Positions 52,117 through 61,100 of a stretch of 64,000 nt of DNA are shown here, in pieces. The position numbers and the translations under genes were made by a program. Below the pieces are notes generated by a model that made no database searches, had not been told where the DNA came from, and was given only the letters and a program-made list of their open reading frames with translations. The stretch's first letter is position 1, and every line of letters begins with the position of its first letter. Source of the stretch: Aporrectodea caliginosa (taxonomy: Eukaryota; Annelida; Clitellata; Crassiclitellata; Lumbricidae); NCBI GenBank assembly GCA_020284085.1, contig JACEVL010000061.1, positions 1,018,209-1,082,208 of the forward strand, read 5' to 3'.

Positions 52117-55100
52117 TGTATGTATATATATATGTATGTATATATATATATGTATGTACGTATATATGTATGTATGTATACATGTATACATGTATGTATG
52201 TATGCGCGCTTTAAAGCGCGGTTGCCAGTCAAAGGGTTAACTGTTCTGATTTTAAATTATCAGATGACCAAAACAGTCAAAATCATGATTACTAAATAGA
52301 AGTTCATTTTTGTAATCTCAACAGAACACAATAACTCCAAGACAAAACCTCTCTTAATGAATAAATTTAAAGAAAGAAATGACCAGTGACTGTGACAAAA
52401 GAAAAGACCTTGCTTTGACGACTGAACCGATTGCTGGTGTCGAGGATTTGCCAGCTGCAATTGAAGCAGCGTTCTCATGAATCTGCAAGCTGGCAAAAAC
52501 CATGTCGTTGAATTCCCTGAAAGACACAATATGCTTTATATTTATAATCTCATCATGTTTACAAACTGTAAAATCAGTTCTAATCTAATGACCTCTATAT
52601 AGTGCCACTAACATAATGCCCCAGACATAAGCCAATAATCGCAAGTAGCTGGCAAGACAGTTCACAAGAAGCAAAACACACTTGTGCAGCAATTCTATTT
52701 CACATTTCTGGATCATAAAGCTACACAAATGACAAATTATACTTTTTTGAAGTTACAAATTAAACCAATACAGACACACAAATATATATATATACATATA
52801 TGAGACAAATTTAGAAGCTGCAAATTCAAATCAACTAACTTCACGTGACAGCAGTTCGAATACCCCTACACTGTTTTAAAAGTTCATGAAGTGACAGATT
52901 TGGCATGCAAGAAGACAAACCTTTTGATCACCACTGGATTTACTTGACAAACGTGATATTGAAATTGTTCCATGATATCATTCAGATGCTGAAAGGCAAA
53001 AAGATGAATCATAACATGTTTATCCCAATCAGAACCACAAGTATACAGACCGACTTCCTTTTTTCCATTCATTCATTCATTCCAAAAATGTATATAGTGT
53101 CCCTTCAAGATTCTTAATATGAACTGAACACTTGCCATAAACAAACCAAATGTTTAGGTCTCCATCACACAACTCTGTTCCAAATGCAATCCAGACTTTA
53201 GGACAAAGGGAGCAGACAGTCTTTGAGTTTGTTGGTGAACTGCTTATTTGGGTGACCTACATGAGGTAACCAATATTTTGCATTGCCTTTCAACCCGGAC
53301 ACAGTGTTACAAAGTCACTACATTCAGCACCACTTTTGCAGATCTCAGCAGGGAAGAGGACTGGTAGAACCAGACGTATTGCTTGCTCCTGTACAAATTC
53401 TCTCTACATTGATTAGGTGCTAAACACATTAAGGTAAAAAAATAATACAGGAACAAAGAACATACTGTAAGATTCACTAAGAGACACTAAGTCTAGACTA
53501 AATCTGGAGACATGTTAAAATTTAGTCTGCCATAACTCCAAGTGGATGCCAAAGTGCCTGGAACTGTTTATTATCATCTTTGCCATTTACTGTCACAGAA
53601 TCCAAGTCCTGCGCTTTGACAACGATACAATGGACACAGATTTCAATTTCAACGATCTAATTGAGATAATCCAGCAAGATGTTGAGGATACATGTGGAGT
53701 TAACTCACTCGTTTTGCTGGAAGAAAAGCGATTCTGCCGCCGGCATGTCCTTTAAGCAGAACTAGAACGAACTCACTTGTAACCAGATGAACCTCTGCCT
53801 TTATCACTTGACTAACTTTTGCCTGTTCAAACAAAAACAAACAATACTAATAGAACACTGTGTAAAACCAAACCTTAACAAAACAGCTGGAAAAGACCAA
53901 TTTTTGAAAATCGAAGCTTCTAGATATAGCACAAAACCTATCCACGCAGAAGTTAAAAAGACAGCATAAAGAGGTATAACTGCTTTCAAAAAGTATTAAA
54001 TTATCATGACATTAACGCTTTGTGGATTTAAGAATGAACAAGTAACTGAAGGATCTCTCTCAATTACCTTTGAGTACTTATTGTCTACAAATTTCTTGAC
54101 AGCATTGACCAGCTCTTTGTTTAGACTCAGCTGAACAGAATCAGCTTCAACATCAACGAACAGGATGACTGCTTCAAGCTCATCTTGTTCCCTGCACACA
54201 ACTCCTGGAAGGAAAATAAAGATTCAACAAAACTGCAGTCACAATGATACATGTTTCCAAACTCTTCTGTATATTGGTAAACAAGTCTGACTGCAAGTCA
54301 AGCGATTGGCTGTGGGTTAAGCACTAAGAACACCCGGGAAATGTTAGTAGGTATGCCAATGGTTGTCACGTGGAAGACAAAATTCTTCTAATTGTACAAA
54401 TCATATGTTACCATGAAGTGCACACCTTCACATATGGGTAAAAATGGCAAACACACAAAAAGTGTACTCACACTATTTTATGAATTGCCACCAGTAAAAG
54501 AATTGGCAACCTTCTGAATTTCAGAAGGAGAACTCTGGTTCAATTTTCCTAGATATCCCCGCACAATGTATCAATCCCAAAACCCATTCGGTCTGTAGCA
54601 GATTGACATGAACATCAGCATACACTCACAAAGATGATGTCATGTACAGTAATTTTTCAGCAGAAATTTCACGACTGACAAAGCAAAAGCAGTGTCATGA
54701 ATTGGATTACCATTTTTGAAGCATAACTGATGGACCAGTGATCGTTCAAATAATGTTAGTTTGGCATATTGTAACTTAAGTCAGTGCTATTAGCCAGACA
54801 CAATCCAATTGACAGTTTGACATAGGGAACATTATATCACAGAAATGAAAACCCTCTGTACTGACTGATTGGCTATTATTGAATTCATAACGTTTGGTAT
54901 AAAATATTAATGTATACAAATACCATCGTATGATCTGTTTCAGAGTTGACTTCAGCAACATAAATTTTTTTTTTTGATCCTCCTGCATCTCTCAGCTACA
55001 GTCAGTCTTAAATGCCATCCTCATACGATTGGTGGCACTCCCAAGTTCAGCCATATCTCCACATTCATGCTGGAACAGCTCCACTGGCTTTCAATTCACG

Positions 55101-58100
55101 AGCGAATCCTATTCAAGACCTTGGTTTTTGTGTGGAGCTGTCTAACCGGTTGCACCCCATCTACCTAACTCTGTGTCCTAATTTCTACTGTCCCTAGTTA
55201 ATGTTGTCTACAATCGGTGGCACAAGAACACCTGGTCGTTCCAAAGACCCAAACTGCCACCCCACATGGAATGCCCTCCCTACTGGAAGCTTATCTCTCG
55301 GCCCTTTTTTCCGCATATGTGAAGACTGCACCATTTCCCACAATTTGTGGGACATCGGGCCGAGAGCGTCGGCTCTAATGAGCACTTGAAGTGGCACTTT
55401 ATAATTACAATTCTCTCTGCTAATCAACATAATGCATCGTTTTCCTATATCTAAAACCACTTCTTCACCATTTAAAAGGCATTTCCAGCAGGCTCGGTTC
55501 ACCACCTGCATGGTGAAACAGTATGCCTTACACAGAAGACAAGACACAGTGTTAAAAGAGTGAAATATAACACAATATGCAAACTTAACACAACTTATGA
55601 AAGGAAAACAAAATGCCTGGCAAAGTCAATCAAACATTTGGCAGTCAATCAAGAGTAAGGTTTGCATAATAAGCGAATTATGACAATTACAGCTGAAGGC
55701 AGACAACAATAAGTGAAGATTACCTGCCATATTGTCCAGGGCAACATAACCCTTCACCTTGTTATTCAGTTGACAAAGTACTCCACTCTCACGAATATCA
55801 GTAATTTTGACGCTGACTATTGAACCAATTGAGAGTTGACCCAGATGTGATGTCATAGCTGGATAAAATAAAGAAATCACATTTCATCTAAGAAATCAAC
55901 AGACCCTTTAAATGCTGCAGAACATTACGTTTAGAAAGACAAAAACAAGTCAACAGCATACAACAGTCTTCTGAACTTATCACACTGTCTTCTAACGAGA
56001 TATCTTTAAGGCACTTTCTGAGCACCTCCTGCGGGCGCTCCTTGCCAGGCACATGATGTTCAAGTCTAAGCATGCTGAAATTTAAGAAAACCAAGTACAA
56101 GGAATCATGCAGCACACACACAAACACACACCAACAGCAAGTGGGCCATGGGACCCTGGGCAAGTCCTTCACTCGTAATTGCTCATGCGCTTCGGCGTGA
56201 AACTCCGATTCAGCAAGTGGGCCATGAAATGCCTCTTTTACTTGAGATTACAGTATTTACTGAATCAATATTGCGGCACTTTTCAGAGACATTAAAAGGA
56301 GCTATGTTTCAACTTTCAACTTAAGTTTATTCATTCTTCATATAATCTTCATATAACTAGTTGTTTTGTATTCCTTGTAAATTGAAAAAATTCCTCTTTA
56401 AATAATATGATAATCTGAGAAATATTTCAACTCAAATTTTGTTTATATATTTCTTGCAAATATTACAGTAACAAGGCATATAGTTCCAACAAAGTAAGAT
56501 AGCATATATTACAGTAACAAGGCATATAGCTATAACAAAGTAAGAGAGCATATATTACAGTAACAAGGCATATAGCTATAACAAAGTAAGATAGCATATA
56601 GTACAGTAACAAGGCATATAGCTATAACAAAGTAAGATAGCATATATTACAGTAACAAGGCATATAGTTACAACAAAGTAAGATAGCATATATTACAGTA
56701 ACAAGGCATATAGCTATAACAAAGTAAGATAGCATATATTACAGTAACAAGGCATATAGCTATAACAAAGTAAGATAGCATATATTACAGTAACAAGGCA
56801 TATAGCTACAACACTTTGGAAGCTGAACGATTCTCTAGTAATGTCAGTCTTAAGTAAACAATGGGTGCAGAAATGCACCAGTTTACTTAAGACCGACTCT
56901 TTGGCATCTTTCATGATGCCAAAGAGTTACTGAACAATGTGTCAACTGATCAATCTAGGTAATGCCAGCTATGCTGCATGCATGACAGTTTACATCTGGA
57001 CTTAGTTAACCAAATGGTTGAACTAACCATCTGAGGCTTTCACATGATCCAAGATCTTTTGGTATTCTTCAAAATAGTTTTCCAAGAGGCTGATTCCCAC
57101 ATCTGTGTCTCCATGGTAACAATCGGACAACCTCAGACTCAGCAGGAAACGCTTTTTCTCATTGTTAACCTCTGTAACTTTAGGCATCACCGATTGGCCC
57201 TCATAAAACAATGACAATGGGTCAGGAAGGGGTTTGTCAGCCAAATACTACAAAAACAGAGACAACAATCATAAACTATCTGTATTAACTACTTAACTAC
57301 TTATTTATTTTCATCTATGCTCAAAAGCCAGAAACTGGTCCGCTACCAGCAAAGAAAACCACATTTCTGACTTTTATAAAGTGCCTCTTAAAGTATTACT
57401 GTGATGTGTAATGTACATAGCATGGACGAAAGAATAAGAATTATTTTGTGGTAAGAATAATGTAAGAATTCTCAATGTAAGTATTCTCCACAGAACCTGG
57501 TGTGATAAAATATGAAATAAAGTGTTATAACAGAAGAGACAGCACATGAAGAAACAGAGAACATTATCATGAAAAGAAGATTTAAGGGAATGGGACAAAA
57601 CTAAATGAGACAGCCTGAAGAAGAAGAAACACAGAGACATGGCTGGAGATGACCAGAGGATGTAATTTGAAGGGCAATTGTTGAATGACAGAGGTGATTA
57701 GAGATGTTGCAGACCTGCACAGGTTGGACAATAGACTACTTAGACAATGCTTCATGTCTCCATCTGTCTTCATATTTAGTTAAGCACACCTTTATTTGAA
57801 ACAAATGGATACGATTAAGACGAAGACAACCAATCCCGAAACAAAGTAAATTGCAGTGATGCACAGCGGCATTGGCAGCCAAAGAACAACACGTACACTC
57901 CACAACCGTAGAATGCAGAAAACAGGCTGAATACCAAATCCCTTCAGGAAATCCTCTTCTCTCACATGCGATGCTCTTCTGCTTTTTTTAACTAAATTCT
58001 CTTCTTGTTTTTTTTATATATGAAATACAAAATATACTACGAAGATGCCCTAAAAAGAAATGCCTGTTACAACACAGGTGTATATGACGATCTGTCTATT

Positions 58101-61100
58101 ACAACACAGGCATTTACGACGATCTGTCCTAAGCAGCCTGATTACCTTAATAGGAACGAGACCAGTTAATCCGTTGATGTCGACAAACAGACCGTACGGC
58201 ATTTTCTTCTTAACAACACCCGGCAGAATCATCCCAGGCTTCAAATGAATACAAAATACATTAAGCCAATTTATTGAATGTAATGAGTTTAAAAAGCAAA
58301 AACCTTCTGTAAAATTGACAGAATAAACTAAGCCTGGAGATAACAGTAAACCATGCAGAATGTTTTAAGTTTGCCACCAGCTGATGTAATTCTAACCAGT
58401 CTAACAGGTGCTGCTCTACTACAAAAAGTTCTCTTCTTCACAAGTTCTCGTCTCTCCTGCCCCGCCCCCCCCCACCACTGCAGAGAATAAGTATAAGTCT
58501 TTAAGCAAATAACATGGAGCATTCCATAGAAGAATAATTGCTGTTACAGAGACAAAAATTCTTCCTGTGACATACTAACTGTATTCAGAACAGGCAAGAA
58601 CACTATCAGCTTACTTACTTTCTCACATAAATAATTTAGTCCAATTAACAAGATAAAGAAAAGCTGAGAGCATGCACGCTTCCAAATTTTATTAAGATAC
58701 ATTACAAGCTAAAATTATCCTTAGAAGAAATTTTTGCACAGAAGACTGACAATGATAAACTGCGGTTTCTCAAAAAAGAAAGAAAATCCTTTTAACTGGA
58801 GGATTTACTTAATTCCTGGCTTTGTCAATTCAGCCTTTGCAATCATCAGGGTCAATCAACTTATATGATAGCTGGATAAAACTAACAATCTAGCTGAACA
58901 AGGTTTTATGCTCTGAATATAATAAGCATTATTTCTAACATTACTGCTGCTTTATTTCCATAGTAGACCTTATTCGGGAGTCTTAGTTCTAACATTAAGT
59001 TGACTCATACTACAGAATTATTTGTTTGTTTGATTTAATCAAAGACGCTTAGTGACCTTGTACCGGTAATAAATAAATCTCACCTGAAGCAAACTGAAGT
59101 CATTCACTAAAGTTCCATCCAATGATTGTTGTACAACTGAAGCCTTCTTAGTCATTGTCTGGATGTTTGGAGAAAAGAAACATAAAATAATGAATTATTA
59201 ATGCAAGTCTCAGTAAATGCAAATCCAACAGAAATCGAAACAAATGTTTCAGTCAGATCCAAGTCTAAAAAAATATCTGTATTCCAATAACATAATAATA
59301 TAATAGATCAATTCAAAGTATTTCATGAAACTAATACAGACATTTTGCCAATGCCATACACCCAGTGGAACGCGATTGTCTTACTTATATCACATGTTGC
59401 AGACATCATCACAATATCATCAGAAACGTTATTAACCACAATGTGTGCCAATAAATGATCTCCATTTTGGGTCATTTATTAAATCAAGTGTTCCTCTCAT
59501 GTTCAGTCCAAGTTTTATTATATCTCTACTATGTCTAATGACCATAAACATATCTTCATACCAAAGAAGAATTGGTCTTGTTGAAGACCATTGTGTCATT
59601 GATGGTATCACCCTCATGAAACATCTTCAGCAAGACGTTCATGTTGCTCTGGTGATCCGACAGATGCATCTTGGGTAGAAATGCCAGAAGTCCTTCGTCC
59701 GACGACAGCTGAACCATCAGTCCACCCAACTCCACTTTATGCACAACACAAGACATCACCTGCACAGACCAACACCAACAACAATTAGACAACACACAAT
59801 CAGTCTGATAAAATGCAAACATACTACTACTGAAGAAGACACAGTGACAAACGTTCCTTAGACCTACATTGCTAGTCCTTGTTTGGCGTTTGTGAATCAA
59901 CACTCGATGTGATGAATACAGTATATACGCCACATTAGCACGTGGCATATACACATACAAAGACAGTTAATCTATCTAATCCAATTGTTAATCTACTCTA
60001 AACTTCTACACAGCTATTATCATAATGCATAAAGCTAGTCTTTGTTTGACGTTCGTGCATCATTTGCCACTTCGTAACAATTAAGAAGAGAACAAAATAA
60101 AGTAGAAGTCAAAGCCACTGACCACATTTTCAGATCAAGTTAGAACAAAAAAAACAGACAGAAGGATACAGATAGAACAGATAAAAATATTTTAACAGTC
60201 AACAAGAAAGTCACTACTTAAAAGCCTAAGGACACAACTCCTTGAATCGTTGTGATATATAGATATGTATATATGTACACACACATCAAAAATTCATATA
60301 TATTAATAAAACGTGGAAAACAATACCTACCTCTCCAACGGCAATGTCTTGGGGTATGTGCTGTTGAACAACGGACTCCATAGGGTTCATCTACAAACAC
60401 AGATTCAATAATAATTAGCCCAACTTCATCCAAAACAGTTCCACATCATCTGCTGCTGCCAGACATAACTTAGCCTAATAAAAGTCCTAAGAGTGACCAC
60501 ATGGCTTCTAAATCTTTCTACCCTTTGCTAAATCTAATCACAGTCTTTCCATCTTAAGCCAGTAGCAGTGGTCGCAGAAGAAAACCCGGGAGTTACTTCT
60601 GTGCATGTTACCCTCTTGAAGCATCAGTTTTCTGTGAAATGCCTCTTACCAGTCTCTGTTCATCAGCTGAATCCTCCCTCATTTCACTTTTTGGCATCTT
60701 CAGTTTGACTTTGTATTCTCTTGTCAATACCAGATACTATAACTATGATAGTCAAATCCATCAATCCTTAGTTTGCAGTTCATCACAAGGATTGTAATAA
60801 TGGGCTTATCAGCAAATGTCTGATGAATAACCACTTTGTATCTCATCACTTGGCTTGTGTTCTCATTCTCTGATTTCATTAAGCAGTAGGTTATGAGTTG
60901 TATGATTGGTTCACACTCTCTCCATTCATCATACTCCTGTCCACAGGTCCTCTCCACTGCTTCAAACCACAAACTGCATTTCAGCAGAGACAATCAGATT
61001 TGGCTGGGGCTGTTAGAATTAGCTGGGGCAAAAATATGAGCTTGTGCTCTTCACCTTGCAAATGACTTCCATTTTGTCTTCCAAATTAGTACATACTTGA

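Noticed and set aside
51457..52299. Six long overlapping ORFs made of Tyr, Ile, His, Thr, Met and Val
   Set aside because: All are frames of the TATG/TATA repeat inside the piggyBac-like element.
55888..56172. Minus-strand ORF with [18 protein letters not shown], considered as an RRP5 exon
   Set aside because: Exons h and i join directly in phase 1 and match the family without it. Its acceptor gives the wrong phase.
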